From positions 16,350,001 through 16,414,000 of the forward strand of contig JAWUZG010000056.1 in assembly GCA_036785705.1 (NCBI GenBank): 64,000 nt of DNA, in the 5' to 3' direction. Both the position numbers and the translations under genes were made by a program. Below are positions 14,801-28,240 of this stretch, piece by piece. This stretch comes from Acanthornis magna (taxonomy: Eukaryota; Chordata; Aves; Passeriformes; Acanthizidae). The stretch's first letter is position 1. The number at the start of each line of letters is the position of its first letter. The notes beneath the pieces were generated by a model. That model worked only from the letters and a program-made list of their open reading frames with translations, did no database searches and was not told where the DNA came from.

Positions 14801-17800
14801 TGCTTGGGGTAACAACCGCCGGATTCGGGGTTTCACACATCCGCTCCCCTCTTCTCCAGCTGCCTCCTTTCTCCTTCTAAATGAAGTTATTGCCTGCTCC
14901 AGCATCTCACTGTCCCCTTTAGGGTAGGCCTGTTTCACCTAAATAGGCCATGTACACACAGTAAATCAAAATGTGAAGTGTAGGAAGTCCTAATGCCCAA
15001 ATTATGTGCACAGGGGACGAGCACCATCCTCATCTCCAAGCTGTTCCTTCCTTACCAGCACAAAGCCCTGCAGAGACCGTGTTTCTTACATGAAACAAAC
15101 AGATTCTGGCACAACTCAGTCTATGTAAAGCTTTTAATGTTTTAAATTTCCTCCCTGTACATAAGTGCTGCTCACAGCTTTGTCTGTTAAAACCCAGCAC
15201 ATAACAGGAAAGTTTATCAGGGTGGATTGAAGGGTTGAAGGGCACAAGGTGGACACCTATGAATGGTTTTTTTTTGTAGGGGAAATCAGGCCTAAGTGTC
15301 AGAGCAGGGCAGGCTTGACTGTGGTATGGCCCACTGAGTGCTTGTTAGATATATCCATATATACCTGGATATCCATATCCACGAGGAAACAGGGATATAA
15401 ACCAGCAAAGGAGCCAGGGGAAGGTGGAAAAAGCCTGGATGAAATGTTCAGAGGCCAGGGTGTGGATATGAAGCTTCACAAATTCCATCTTAGCTGCCTT
15501 CCCTGGAGGGACATGGATAACCAACTTCGAGAAGCACTTCTCCAGAGCCCCATTATCCATCCTGAAGAGCTTTAAGAATATCTCCAAAAAAGGCTAATGG
15601 CAGTTTTGGATCATCCATTTTGGATGGATACACTGTGAAAGATCAGCAAAGCTGGTGGTGCTGTGGCCTGCTCACTGCACCTTCAAGTGCCCAGTAAAGC
15701 TCAGAAGACACTGCCTGGGCAGAGTTGTTCTGCACAGTGTGGAAATCAGGAGCTGTAGAGAAGTGGTGATGTGTTTCAGGGATTTGAATGTGATGATTTC
15801 CACATAAGAACAGTTAACCTGTGCCCTGCAGCCAGCAGGACACTGATGCTGCATGTTAATATAGTGTGTGTGAGGAAGCAGCAAGTGTGATAAGCAACAC
15901 ATTCCTGAAAACCAATAGCATGAAGTGCTTTTGGATGGAAGTGAGCAAGCACAGGAATACCCTGGGAAATAACACTGATCAATAATGTCAGCTGCTCAGG
16001 TCAGCATGGAGTTTAGTCCACACAACTCTGATTGCTGATTAATTGTGAAACTTCCTTGATGTGTAATTCCTGTGACTGTGCAGATAGTTCATCTCACTTA
16101 TCTTTTGGGGATTTGCATTATCTGCACCAGCAGCAGAATTTGACTATATCTGATCCTCTCAGAACCCCAGCCAACCCAATGACAAAATATAAACATCTGC
16201 CTGGAAACTATTTTTGCAGGGCATATATGGTAATGACGGGGATTCAAAGGCAGCAGAAATGCACCTAGAGATAGCACAGCCAACATCCCACACCACATCT
16301 TCTGCCTGTTGCTCATGGATTCTTCCAAGTATAGCACATTTGTGAAGCTCATGGCAGTAGCAGAAACAGTGAAAAAAATGGTGACAACAAGCCAAGTATT
16401 AATGCTTTTATAACCCAGCAACCCAGGCAACAGCAACAGAAGGAGTTGTTTTACAATCAGCACCTGACCACAGCGAGGCCATCGACGTCCAAGTCTGTCC
16501 AAAGCTGAGAGAGCACAGGGAAACATCTTGGATCCCCTGTTAATTAACCCTTCATGTTTTGTGGTTTTGCATCCCAAAGCTTTACTTTCAGCAAAGGAGG
16601 ACAGGAGTGCTGTGGGCCAGACCCACGGAGCTTGGCAGATCACACCAGATGTGCAGCTGCCTTTAAGGTCCAGCCGTAGAGCTAAAATTAGCTTTTAGAA
16701 AAGAATGTTAAAAGCAACCAAGATGCATTTTTTATTGCACTTTTTTTTTTGTCATGTAATTTGTTGGGGTTTTTTTTTCTTCTAATAGCAGGTATGAGAC
16801 CAATTATCTGCATTTTCTCTGAGCAGTTGTTACTGAGGTTTATTAACATCTGGAGTTTGACCTAGACCATCAGTGTGTGGCACTGGTAGCAAACAGGATT
16901 ATGATGTGGCAAGGGGACATTCTTATGTGCATAAAGAATTCTTGGACTCCTTCCTGCTAGGGATGCTTGGATCCCTCAGAGATGGGTGTGGGGTTTATGA
17001 GGAGGGGGAGGAGGGGTTACTTGCTGGTTTTTGAGTCTCAGTGGGTAACACCCTACCCGTGGGGCAAATAGCAGGCAAATCAGAACCAGGAAGTGATGTG
17101 GCACATGCACATGAAAAATGATGGGTGGGGAATGTTAACCAAACTCAAAAGGAACTTGGGATAGGTGCCAGGTCGTGTTCTGGTTCAAGCCCTTTGCTTG
17201 GCTCCTAGTTCATCTCAACCCAGTGGCCCACTCAGTATAACCCATCTCTCTCAGATGCAGCGAGGGGTGGAAGGAAGTCTCATTGTTTTTGTTTTGAAAC
17301 AAATTTGGACCGGGACGTGTCGGGGACTGTCCCTGGGACATTTGATTACTCATGGCTCCTGCATTGCTCAGCACCTTCCAACTCCCTCTCAGGCCCTTCA
17401 CCTCGAGAGCAGCTCCTGCCGTGTGTTCCTGATGTGATGGAAAGGCAGATCAGCCATGGCTGGTGAGTTCAGTGCAGTCCAAGAGCAAGGAATGACCCCG
17501 GGAGCCAATGCTCAGCCAGCAGCTCTAGCACTTCACAGGTTTGGAGGGAAATGTGGAAGTGGCTAGGCTTGGAAAATCACTGAGGACACCTGCTGCCCTC
17601 ACCGGTCATTAAACTTCATGAAGGACCACAAGTTCCTCTCGATCTGCAATTTTCACTCTATTGTGGCTCCCTGGCCTTCATGGCAGGGTGTCCTTTAGAT
17701 CCCCAACAGTGCCAGTCTCCTGTGCCAGTTTAGCCATGATCATGGAAGATCCAGGTTTGAGGGAAGGGTAGATATCAGGTGTATTATACAACTCTGGTTT

Positions 17801-20800
17801 TGAGCCCTGAAATCAACCAGTGCTGGACCAGAGCTTCTTCCTGTGAGAAGTCCTGACATCACCCTGGGATAACCAGACCACAGCAGTGCTCAAGCTCTTC
17901 ATCCTCCCCTCAGACCCTGGGCTTCAGGAGGACCTGGAGGAGGTGTAGGATGAGGATTCCTGGGTTTCACCTGAGATCCAGTCCCATCACAACAGCTTTA
18001 TTGACCTATCATGTGAAAAGTGCTAAGTGGCCACAGCATGAGCCAGGGTTTATCTTCTGAATGTAATTATTCATTCGAATAAAAGACAGTGGATTAAAGA
18101 ATGTCCTTCAAGAAATGCTGAGTATCTGAACCCAGGCAAGATATGATTTGATGAAATAATTAAGAAAACAAGCCTAGTTTCCTTCAATGAAACATGCGAA
18201 CCATCTCTAAATGCTCATTTGTTATGTAGAGATTTTACTGCCTGGATTCTAATTTTTCACAGCTGTAAACAGAAGACAAAGGGTGGTGGAAAAAAAACAG
18301 TCCTAAGTAGGAAGGAAGAGGTGTGTGATCAGAAAACCTTTGGCAAGTTAAGAGGATTAAGAAAGGCCCCAATGTTCTGATTTTAAGTTCTCTGAGTTGG
18401 ACTAACATCATGGATTAGATTTGGGTGGTTAAGAGGAAGAAAATACCTCATTAAAAAGAAGCAATTGGGTTTAAAGTTGTTGTAAGACAATGGCTGAAAC
18501 AGCTCAACTGGAATGGTCTCGCTTGCTTAATTCTGGGGTTTTGTGTGTGTGTTTTAATGCCCTCCCCCACCTCTTCACTCCCACCCTAAAAGCCTGCAGA
18601 GTTTTCCTTAAAATATATTACTTTCTTTCCTTCTGCTCTCTTGGTATTGCTGTATTTGGGATGTGTTGAGCTCAGTGAAGCTGGGCTGGTGTCAGGAAAT
18701 CTTTGGTCTGGGTGCTTGAATGCTGAAAATCAGCACTGGAAAAATAAGAGTCCAGTCTTATTTTTATCCAATTATTTCAAGTCCACCTCTTCCTTTATGG
18801 GAAAAAAAAAAAACCAAACCAAAAACACCCTTGGATTTTTACACCCTTCCTCTTTGCAAGGTGGTAAACTAGTAGTAATTAAGGAGATGATCACTGCAGT
18901 GGGATTAAACTCTGCAGGTGAGGAGGGGACTAAAGGCTGAACGCTGCCATCCCTTTCCCAGCTTTCTGAAAACCCACACCAGCAAAATCGCGGGAAAATC
19001 GGAGGGGTCTGTATTTCTGAGGAAAAGTGGAATAAATACCGATCTGAAAGAGCAGGAGCAAGCAAGGTCAGCACGGCAAGAAGGCAGCCAGGAGGCTGTA
19101 GGGTAGTAAACAGCCAAGCAAAAACCCAAAAAAAAGCTGTGTCTGTGATCCCCTTCCCTGAGAAATCACCTGGGAACTGTTTAGTGCTGGTGGAGGTTCC
19201 TGTGGCGAGGTTATCCATGACTGAAAGCTCTCAGGCGGCTCATTGAGCAATGTTTACTTGTTCTTGGAAGCCAACAGGAGAAGAGCTGAGAGTGCTGTGG
19301 CTTGGGCAGGTGCAGGACATGCTGGCATCGTCCCACGTGGAGCTCCATCCAAGGAGGAGATGAGTCCAAGAGGATGTCAGAAGATGCCACAACCCTCCCT
19401 GGTTCAGCAGTTTTGGGTTTAAGGGTTCTGTTCCCAACAGCAGCTCCATTGGCACGCGCGGGACCCTCTTCACTTGGACCAGCTTTGTGTCACCTCGGCT
19501 GCTTCCTCCTGCTCCTGCCCTCCGACCAGGCAGACTTTTCTCATTTTCTTGCTGAAGGAAGCAGTTCCTCCGAGAGCAGCTCCCTCAGCCGTAACATCTT
19601 GCCAATGGAAAAAGTGACACTAAAAATAAACTTGTTTCGGAAAGAAGCAAAGGCAGCTTCCAAAAATCCGCAACTAAAGAAGAAAAAAAGAAAGCAAACC
19701 ACCACCACCCCAGTCTAGACAGCTGCACTAGGTGGAGGCAATAACAACCAAAAGGAATAAATTAAACTGTGGTTAAGGGGAGAATTTGTCTCCCCTGATT
19801 GCAAGACAAAAGAAACCCAATTCCTTGTTTGCAGAAAGAGATATTTGGGAATTTCTCGGGCCAGCTGAGGGCCTATTAGAGTGATGTGAACTGGAAATGG
19901 AGCTGAGGGCTCTGGCTGGTTGCACGACCCAACTCCGGACCACACACGACAGGCGAGGCTTTGACGAGGCAGTGAGTAGTGGTAGGTGGCAAACCCATCT
20001 GTTATTCCACTGAGGAACAAAATGGACTTGTGCTGCGTGGCCTCGGCGCTGTCTGCGGTGGCAAGGGAAGGAGAACGAGTCCCTCTCCTTCCAGATGTCT
20101 CGAGCTGCTTCTCAAAACTGCCCAGCAGCTACAGCTTCATCAGTAATTGATGGATGTGAGTTGTGGCCGTGGTCTGAAAATCCACGGGGTGATGGATTCC
20201 TCCTTTTTGTCCTTCCATGGCTGTGATCGAACCAAAGGCTGGGTCCTGCCCATGCTCTGGGTGGATTTTTCTGGTTTATTTTTGGGTTATTCCTGCACAG
20301 CTGGGAGAGGTTTGTGCTTTCTGTGTCCCAAAGCTTACCTGTATGCGCATGTGCCACTCAAATTTTGACTCCTTCACTTGGTTTGGTGTGGGCAGTGTTT
20401 CATCCTTTCTGAGGGCTCATGGAGACTCCAGTGGGAAAAAATTACCATATTTGTTTATTTTTTAACTTCTAAGGGAGCAACTGAAAACTCACTTATTTCT
20501 TAGTTCTCTTTCACCTCTTAATCAAATCTGTTGTTGATTTGCATATGAGCCATGTTATAAAAATTAAATATCTTTTCAATAGTGGACATTTAAAACAGAG
20601 AAAGAAAATCTAAATGTTTTTGGTTTAGGAACTGTACCTGGGGCCTGGCTGGGCGTTGGTTCCCATCCCACATCAGACATAGCAGAGGGATGATCTGCAG
20701 GGAATGACACTTTGTGTCCTCTGTCCTGGACATGCACAGCTGACATAAAAGCAGGGCCAGCTCACCTGTCTGTAGTCATTAAGTGTCACTTGGCATTTGC

Positions 20801-23800
20801 TAAAAGCCCCAGTGTTTCCCCAGTGTCCAGCCTGAATCCCACTTTGCTTATTAGGATTTTTTCCTACATGAAACTCATCTCGTGATTTCAGCTGAAACCC
20901 AGATTTTTCTTTCCCTTTCCCACAGCCTTGCACTGCAGTGGGGCTGCATTTCAGTGGGAAACAAATCGTGGGGAGTTTTGGTACAGCCAATTAGTAAAAT
21001 AGCTTAAAAATGCTGACAACCAACTGGAAAAAAGGGTTTGCAGTTGGCTTATTTATTCACTGCCTGGAAGTTTCCTTTTAAAATTGAATTATTGACTAAA
21101 ATTGGATTGTTTGAGGTTTTTTTTAAGGTTGTAGCTATTTACAACCAGGCATGCACACCTGACGAAATCCCAGCACCTTGGCTCAGCAGGAATTGGGTGT
21201 CAAATCAAACCTGTTTGAGAAGCCATGAAGTGTGGTGGTATTTCCAAGCCCCAGCGAGGGCATTGCTGCCACAAGAGGCAATGCAGAGGTTAAACTCAAG
21301 ATGCTCAGGGAGGTTTGGTGAAGTGTCCCTGTCCATGGGCTCGGTTCCGGTGCGTGGTCTGGATTTGTCTGCCTGGGATGTGGTAACCCCACAGAAATGG
21401 GGTGGGCTGGCTTGGGTTTGTCTTCTTCCTGTGCCAGGTGGGTTTCATCAGCACTGCTGGGGGCTTTACCTTTGCTCTACCAAAGGAATGAGCCTGACAG
21501 GAGCACGTCATCTCCATCAGTTCATGTTCTTTTTCCCTTGTGAGGCTTTCTGCACCTCCTGCAAAATACCTGCTGCTTTTGTGGGTTTTGTGAGCGTCCT
21601 GGGCTGGGGTGAGAGGTCCATGTACCACCCCACCAAGGGTCCAGCTGTTGCTGCACCCTGCTGTGAGATTCCAGACAGACAGGGAACATGGTGGGTGCTC
21701 CAGCAAAAGATTTACTTAGGATTTGCTTCTATTTTGGCATAAAGTGACCTGAGATGCACAACCACAGAAAATCCCTGCCTCAGTGAGTGTCACTGCTGAC
21801 AGGAACACTTGGATTAAGTATTTGTGTCTGCCTGGATGGGGCCAGGCTGCTGAGAGCACACAGGCTCACCTGGACATCAGGAGCCAACCCAAGTTTTGTG
21901 GTGTAAAGGGGAGCCCAGGACGATCCCAGCGATAATAAATCCGCCCTGTGCAAACAGAAAATAAACGACGGCAGCCGTGCTGTTCTTCTCAGCTGCTCTG
22001 CAAACATCAAACAGCCCTGGGAGCTGTGGGAGCCTGGCTCAGCCACAGCCCTGACTGTCCCAGCCGTGGGGACCAGGCAGCCCAAACACAGATCCAGGTG
22101 GATAATCATGAGAATGGTTTTGTATGAACAGTGGATAAAAGGCGTCGTGCCACTGCTGTCCCACCTGATCTGCTTCCTCCTCCCCAGCCCCTTTTGATGT
22201 TTGCTTTCACGGTGATTTCTTACAATGTGAAATTCATCCTGGGTTTAATGGTTTGGGGATGATGTGGTTTTTCAGATGAACAGAACAAGGATGTAGAGCT
22301 CTGAAAGATGTCTTTGCTCTTTATCAGCGATTTCTTTCAAGTACAAAATTCTTTTTCTTTCCCTTTTTGTTCTGCAAAGGTGGATTCTTCCCCTGCCCTG
22401 TTTACTAATTAAAATTTAGTTGGTAAAGAATAAGCATATTGTCCCTGCCAGGGTTTGATCTATTGTTATTAGGGCTCTGTGTTGTTACAGATGAGATCAA
22501 AGAATTTAATTTATGATGGGTGGATAGGTCAAGTTCAGTCGTCTGAAGCGAGTGCGGGGTAGAAAGCATGGTCAGACAATGATGTCTTAAGCAGCCTGAG
22601 CAATAAGCTTTCCCTTGTAACACAGCCCCACTTTCTCCAGTTTTGACTCAAGAAAGTCAAGCAGTCCTTGGATATAAATATTTGAGGACAGCTGGATGCA
22701 GTGAGAGAAGCCCCCTCTGCCTTCTCTTGGTACAATATTAACACCACCAGAGGAATCTGAGGCTTTAGATAAAGCAAAAATCCTGGGACCACGACCATGT
22801 GTTTCAGCCATCCCAATTCACAGGTTTGTATCGTGTCTGAGTGCCTGCTGCAATTCCTATGATATTTTTAATGTGATTTAAAAATATCCCTTGGGCTCAC
22901 AGCAAGAATCTCTAATTAAGACCTAAAGTTGATGCTGCAAAGCCTTAGTCACACCCTAATAACAAAAGGAGAATGGGGTGGGGGGTGAACAAATTTATTG
23001 GGTCTGCTTATGGTCTCTAGCTGCAATATTTTCCTTGAACTGTGCTCAAAGAGGAATGGGTTGGATTATTTCCATTTCATCTTTATTTATTGCACATCAG
23101 TGTGCAACGCTGTTATGAAACCAAGCAAGACACCCACCTCTCCCCTATGCCTATGGAAACCATGAGGACTGGCTTGACATGCAAGATGAGTGACTTGGGA
23201 GCAGTTCTGGGCTCTGTTCTTGGGACACGTCTGTGAATGCATGGCTCGTATAGCTGCATACGTGGGGTGTGCTCTCCCTGTGCTCTGCCCAGCTGGAGCC
23301 TGGAAGCTGTTTTGGGTGGGAACCACATCTCCCTGTGTCTGTCTGGAGAGCACTCAGCACACCACGGGCTGGTGGAAGAGGCAGGGCAGCTCGGGGCTGT
23401 GGCTCTGCCTGGAATGGAGCAACAGGAGGTTCCCTGTCAGCTCCGTCCCTGGGCTTTGCCTCTCCGTGTTCATTTCTCTGTCCCACCAAGGGCTGTGGTT
23501 TCTCTGGGCCAGGCAAACTCCTGACAAGGCAGCAAAGCTGAAGCCTTTGCATAAGAGCCAAATGCCAAATGTCACTGGTTTGAAAGAACAAAATCCCTGT
23601 CCCTGACCTGCGTCATGGAATATGAAGAAACAGTGTCAGGCCTCCATGGATGGGTCTCTGAGGGTGAGTCTCCCTGCCCTGCCGAGGTCGCTCACCCAAA
23701 ATGTCTGTCTTTTCCCTGCTCAAGAACTTTTGGGTTTTACAAATGTCCCACAGGGCGCCTTCTCCCTCACAGGGTTTCTGCTCCTGGTGCCCTGCCTTGG

Positions 23801-23870
23801 CTGCTGATTCTTGTGCAGTTTGAGTTTGTCACAAATCCTTCTCTCTGCTCCTGCTGCCAGGCCGCAGCTC
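5856..23870. other. Long intergenic stretch, essentially featureless
   Basis: Apart from the G/T tract at 9648-9735 and short A/T runs (11660, 14656, 16740, 18800), I see no repeats or exons. The longest ORFs, minus 16098-16643 (181 codons) and plus 21038-21742 (234 codons), lack recognisable domains, homologous blocks or supporting splice structure. No recognisable CR1 copy lies in these 18 kb. Confidence 0.55.
9648..9735. repeat. G/T-rich low-complexity tract
   Basis: The + strand has alternating runs of G and T (GGGGGTTTTTTGGGGTTTTTT near 9666-9686, then GTGTGTGGGTTTGGTTGG). Four or more G-runs separated by T loops give some quadruplex potential. No coding signal is seen. Confidence 0.7.
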
Positions 23871-24110
23871 CTGTTCCTCAGTTGTACCTGCCATTGTGGC
23901 CACAATCGGAGCTGAGCTGGCACTGAAAGAACAAAAGTGGAAGTTTCTCCTAGATTGGGATGTTTTTATTTTGTTGTTTTGAAGTGAGAGCTGTTCCTCA
24001 GTTGTACCTGCCATTGTGGCCACAATCGGAGCTGAGCTGGCACTGAAAGAACAAAAGTGGAAGTTTCTCCTAGATTGGGATGTTTTTATTTTGTTGTTTT
24101 GAAGTGAGGG
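23871..24110. repeat. 120-bp tandem duplication, two copies, 119/120 identical
   Basis: Bases 23871-23990 are repeated at 23991-24110 with a single difference (A at 23989, G at 24109). A few bases of a third copy (CTGTCCCTCA) follow at 24111. The near identity implies a recent duplication or gene conversion. Each copy contains the 14-base perfect palindrome ATTGTGGCCACAAT (23893-23906 and 24013-24026). Confidence 0.97.
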
Positions 24111-25654
24111 CTGTCCCTCAGAGTGTGGTCACACACAGAGCTGGTGGGGCACGGCATGTTCAGGGAGAGGGTGCCTTGTACCTGCAGCTCAGCTGGGCTC
24201 CCACCCATGCCATGGTCTCAGGAGATCAGCCACAAACCGTGTGTGCTACAGAAACACTTTCCTCCAGTGGCTGCTCAGAGGAGTCAGAGGATTGGCATTT
24301 CAGCTGTAGCAACACAATTGAAATATATTCAGATCCTGGTAACACCCTTGGATCATAGGGAACTTCTTCTTTCTTGGACACGGAGAGGTCAAACTCTGTA
24401 AGGTGTAACTGCAGCTGCACAGCCCTGCAGTGCTGCTTTGGTCCAGGGAAGGTTTGCTCAGGGCCGTTCTCCTGTTGCTTTCCATTTTCTCACTCACCCA
24501 TTCCTTGACTGATACCCCACAGCTGTAACAGGGCAATATTGGATGATGCTCTCAGAGCATTTTTTAACCCAATGAGAAGCTGTAAATATGTGATAGCTCG
24601 GCGTGTCCTTGTAAATCTTGCAGCCCATGAGCTGGATCCAAGGAGCTCCCACAGTCTGGATCAGCCTCAGGGATGCTCACACACATCGTGTTGCTCATCC
24701 AAATCCAAACCCCAACACTCTTAAAATTTTCTCATTATGGCTCTGACTTCCAGTCAGCTTGGAAGCTTTAAAAGGGAAACTGGTGGGTGGTACAGTGTCT
24801 GTCTTAGTGTCTTCCTTGCATTTACTGCCTCTTCCTTTCTGGAATAAAAGCTTCAGTTTTATTTCTCATGACTTTACAATGCATCATTTTGGAAATCAAT
24901 CTTCCCCTTCAATTTACTTAATAATGCTGTCAAAAGTCATCAGCTAGAAAGCATTTGGTGGTGAATGCAAGAAAACTTTTCAAACCCCTCCATGATGAGC
25001 GAAAGGGACAAAGAAAATCTTTTACAACTTAGTTTCTCTGTCTCAGTAAAATAAAAACAGCCCCCAGAGAGGCATTAGTAACTGTTGAGAACCAATATTT
25101 ACATGTAGTAATTTATCTTCATGTTTATAGAAACCACAATTAAATATTATTTTTTTTTAAATCTCCAGAAAATTATAATTAGAGATCTGTGGCCAAATTT
25201 TTTGGGGAGGGAGTTAATTTCTTTTTTTTTTTTAGAGGCTTTTTAATGTCTAGGGATTTGTGGTATTTATTTCTGTTGACTAGTCTATAGAGTAAACTGC
25301 CCAGGCCCCGAGGTGACTCAGGGCTGTGCAGATGGTGAGATCTGCTCTGGGCTCTCTGCGTTCCTCCAGGAGGAGGAAGAGTTGGTTCCACGTCCTCATC
25401 CCCTGCTGCAAACCCAGAGGGTGTGTGAAAACCCCTCCTGGAGACCCAGCTGCAGGAATCCTGGGTTTTCCAGGCAATTACATTTTTGGGAAGCTTGTGC
25501 TCTGACCCAATGCGAATGAAACGGGATTAGCTGGGGCTCCTGAGGCTGCCAAGGTGGGAGCCAAGGAGAGGATGTGGCTGTGGGGGAGGAGAGCAGCTCT
25601 TGGAGGACAAAGGAGATTCTTTTCAGTCTCACCTCTCCCTTAACTCTGCATTGC
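24111..25654. other. Intergenic, nothing recognised
   Basis: Unique sequence. An AT-rich part at 25020-25250 contains poly-T/A runs, followed by GC-richer sequence leading into the CR1 copy. Confidence 0.6.
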
Positions 25655-26140
25655 CCAGAAAGACATGGAGGGGCTGGAGCATGTGCGGGGAAGGGAACAG
25701 AGCTGGGGAAGGGTCTGGAGCCCCAGGAGCAACTGAGGGAGCTGGGAAAGGACTCAGCCTGAAGAAAAGGAGGCTCAGGGGGGACCTTGTGGCTCTGCAC
25801 AACTCCTGACAGGAGGGGACAGCTGGGGGAATGGGGCTCTGCTCCCACGGAACAGGGACAAGAGGAGAGAAAATGGCTTCAAGTTGCACCAGGGGAGGTT
25901 TAGATTGGGTATCAGAGAAAAATTCTTCACCAAAAGGTCTGTCCAGCCCTGGCACAGCTGCCCAGAGCAGTGGGGGAGTCTTCATCTCTGGAGGGATTTA
26001 AAAGCCGTGTGGGTGTGGCATTTGGGGATGTGGATTAGTGGTGGCCTTGGCCATGGTTGGACTCAATGACCTTAGAGAATTTTTCCAGCCTTAAAAAGTC
26101 TGTGATCTTCTCCAACCTAAATGGTTCTCTGATTCTTGTG
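25655..26140 (+). mobile_element. CR1 3' region, longest copy in the window, with doubled 3' terminus
   Basis: From 25655 the order follows CR1: a GGGGCTGGAGCATGTG block, CAGCCTGAAGAAAAGGAGGC, a GGTTTAGATTGGGTATCAG segment, AAATTCTTCACCAAAAGG, CAGCTGCCCAGAGCAGTGG and GGTTGGACTCAATGACCTTAG. The usual ending occurs at about 26095 and is followed by a second terminal segment (TCTCCAACCTAAATGGTTCTCTGATTCT). ORFs inside it, such as those near 25574-25848, are element-derived. Confidence 0.92.
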
Positions 26141-28071
26141 GGCAGGGCAAGGGGAGCTGTGCTCTGTCTCAGTAATGAACTCTGACTGTCCAGGAAAGCA
26201 TTTATTTTTGCAAAATTAAAAAGTGGGAGGGGTGGGGGAAATCAATGGATCTGTTTATGGCTGGATAAAAAAGGCAGAAAAGTTAATGCTAACATGTGTT
26301 TCTTCATATTCCCAGAGCAAAATCACTTGCAGGATGGTAGTTCAGAGCACAGGTGGTAAATGATCAATACCTTTATTTGCATATTTTTAAGGAATGGCAG
26401 GGCACGGAGGAGGTGAATATCTAGAACTCCTATAAACACATTATATTCATGTGTGGATGCTGCAGGCGTTGCATTGCATAGACTTCAGGGGTCCATTCTG
26501 CAAGTCAGGTAAATATGCTGGGTTGGGTTTTTTTCAGTAGCACAAGCAGCTTTTCAGAGCACTAGACTGGACAGAAGAAAACAAAGCTCGTGAGTTTTGT
26601 CCATTTCCCCAAACTGGTAACAGAGCTGAATTCTTTTCCAGTCTAAACAGCAGGGTCCTCCCTGCCATGTACAAGGTCAGCCCCCATCCATACCCCTGCT
26701 GTGTCACACCCATCCAAAACCCACCTGAAAATCAGCTTCAGCAAACCTCTCTTGCTCTGGGTGTAGTGAAAAGGCTTGGGGAAAATCATTCCAAAATGTG
26801 AAGGCTTTCCTGTTGTTTTTACTGACGATATCTGCCTTAAAATGGAGTGAGCTCTGGCGGGGGTCTCTATGTATTCCAGCTGCAGTGTTATGGCACTGAG
26901 GCACAATCCCAGGTGGAAACACTGCTAGGAGTGGTTTGATGAGAGCACAGGGGTGGCCTGGCAGTGGGAGATACCACAGAGAGACTGCTTAGACCAGGGA
27001 AGGGTCTGAATGTTTCAAATATACTTAAAGTTCTCTGCTTTGGAGAGAATTTCCTAGGATTTTGATTCATCAGTTTGCCTAGTTTGTGATGGGAATGAGG
27101 GTGGATACCTCACTGCTCTGGGCTCAGGCTGATGGAAGGGTGAAGATCAGTCACTGCTGTTTTGGAGGCTTCACCAATAATTCCTGCCCAGGGCTGGGTG
27201 AAGCTACAAACACTGCCTGGTCTTCTGAAACGGGCAAAGGCTTTATTTTCCCTCTGTTTTATGAATTTCCTTAATGTGTGTTGATGCTATATGTTATTAA
27301 AATCGATTACCTCCTTCACTTATTTCCTCTGCTCTGGACTCAATTACTTTGCATCTCTCTCTTTTTTTTTTTTTTTCTTTTTTTTTTCTTTTTTGTAAAG
27401 TAAGTTGAAGCTGATATGAGAGAAATAATATCCAATCTCTATTTCTTAAGGTACAGGACCAGTCTGTCAGGCTGTTGGCACAAAACAACAATTGTTTTAT
27501 TGTTGGGTGAGTAAATAAGAACAAGAAGTCTTAAGTATTGGCATATGTTGATACTTGGCCAAAAAGGTTCTCTAAACAATACATTTTCTATTCATTCCAG
27601 AAACCTCATACTCTGTTATTTCTCATTTAATGCTGTTGGCAAATACCCATGTCACCATCTAATTTTGACTGTAGTTCAACTTTTTTAGTGCAAAGCTAAT
27701 CCTCATTATAGCCATAAACATGTGTTTCATTTGGCCTCGTGTTCATGTGCTAAAGTGACAAAGGCAATCGAGGGTTTCTATCAGGAGTGGAGATGTGCAG
27801 GTAAGTGTTTTGTTCAATCTGCTTCATCTTTCACACAGGGAAAATCAGCCCAGTTGCTTAATAGGGAAGAATGTTTTTATAAGCCTCTCAGTACTCTCTG
27901 TTTCCTGCTCTGCAGCTTTTTTTCGGATAAATGGAATAGACCAGGGAGAAAAAGAACAATCAATATGAAAAATCGCAGGAGCCATCAGGATCTGGTGTAG
28001 CAGCTCTGTGTGTGTCTCCTGTATCTTTATTTGCTCTTCAGACACTAATATTTTTTAAACTCTATATTTTT
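26141..28071. other. Intergenic, nothing but a poly-T tract
   Basis: Unique sequence between CR1 fragments. ORFs under 100 codons have no recognisable features. Confidence 0.6.
27358..27395. repeat. Interrupted poly-T tract
   Basis: Three long T runs are separated by single C's between 27361 and 27394. It may be the reverse-strand tail of a decayed retroposon, but no adjacent element is recognisable. Confidence 0.8.
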
Positions 28072-28240
28072 CATAGAATGGTTTGGGTTGGAAGGGACCT
28101 CAAGGATCATCTTGTTCCAACCCCTGCCATGGGAAGGGACACCTTCCATTGGACCAGGTTGCTCAAAGCTCCATTCCAACCTGGCCTTGAAAATTTCCAG
28201 AGATGGGGCAGCCCCAGCTTCTCTAGGCCACCTGGAGAGT
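28072..28240 (-). mobile_element. CR1 3' end, 5'-truncated
   Basis: CATAGAATGGTTTGGGTTGG, AGGGACCTCAAGGATCATCT, TGCCATGGGAAGGGACACCTT and GACCAGGTTGCTCAAAGC are the reverse complement of the avian CR1 terminus. The copy is on the minus strand with its 3' end at about 28072. Confidence 0.95.

Noticed and set aside
16098..16643. 181-codon minus-strand ORF with a hydrophobic LLLLLLPGLLGY stretch
   Set aside because: There is one plausible membrane-like segment but no recognisable family, no promoter or splice evidence, and the rest reads like random translation.
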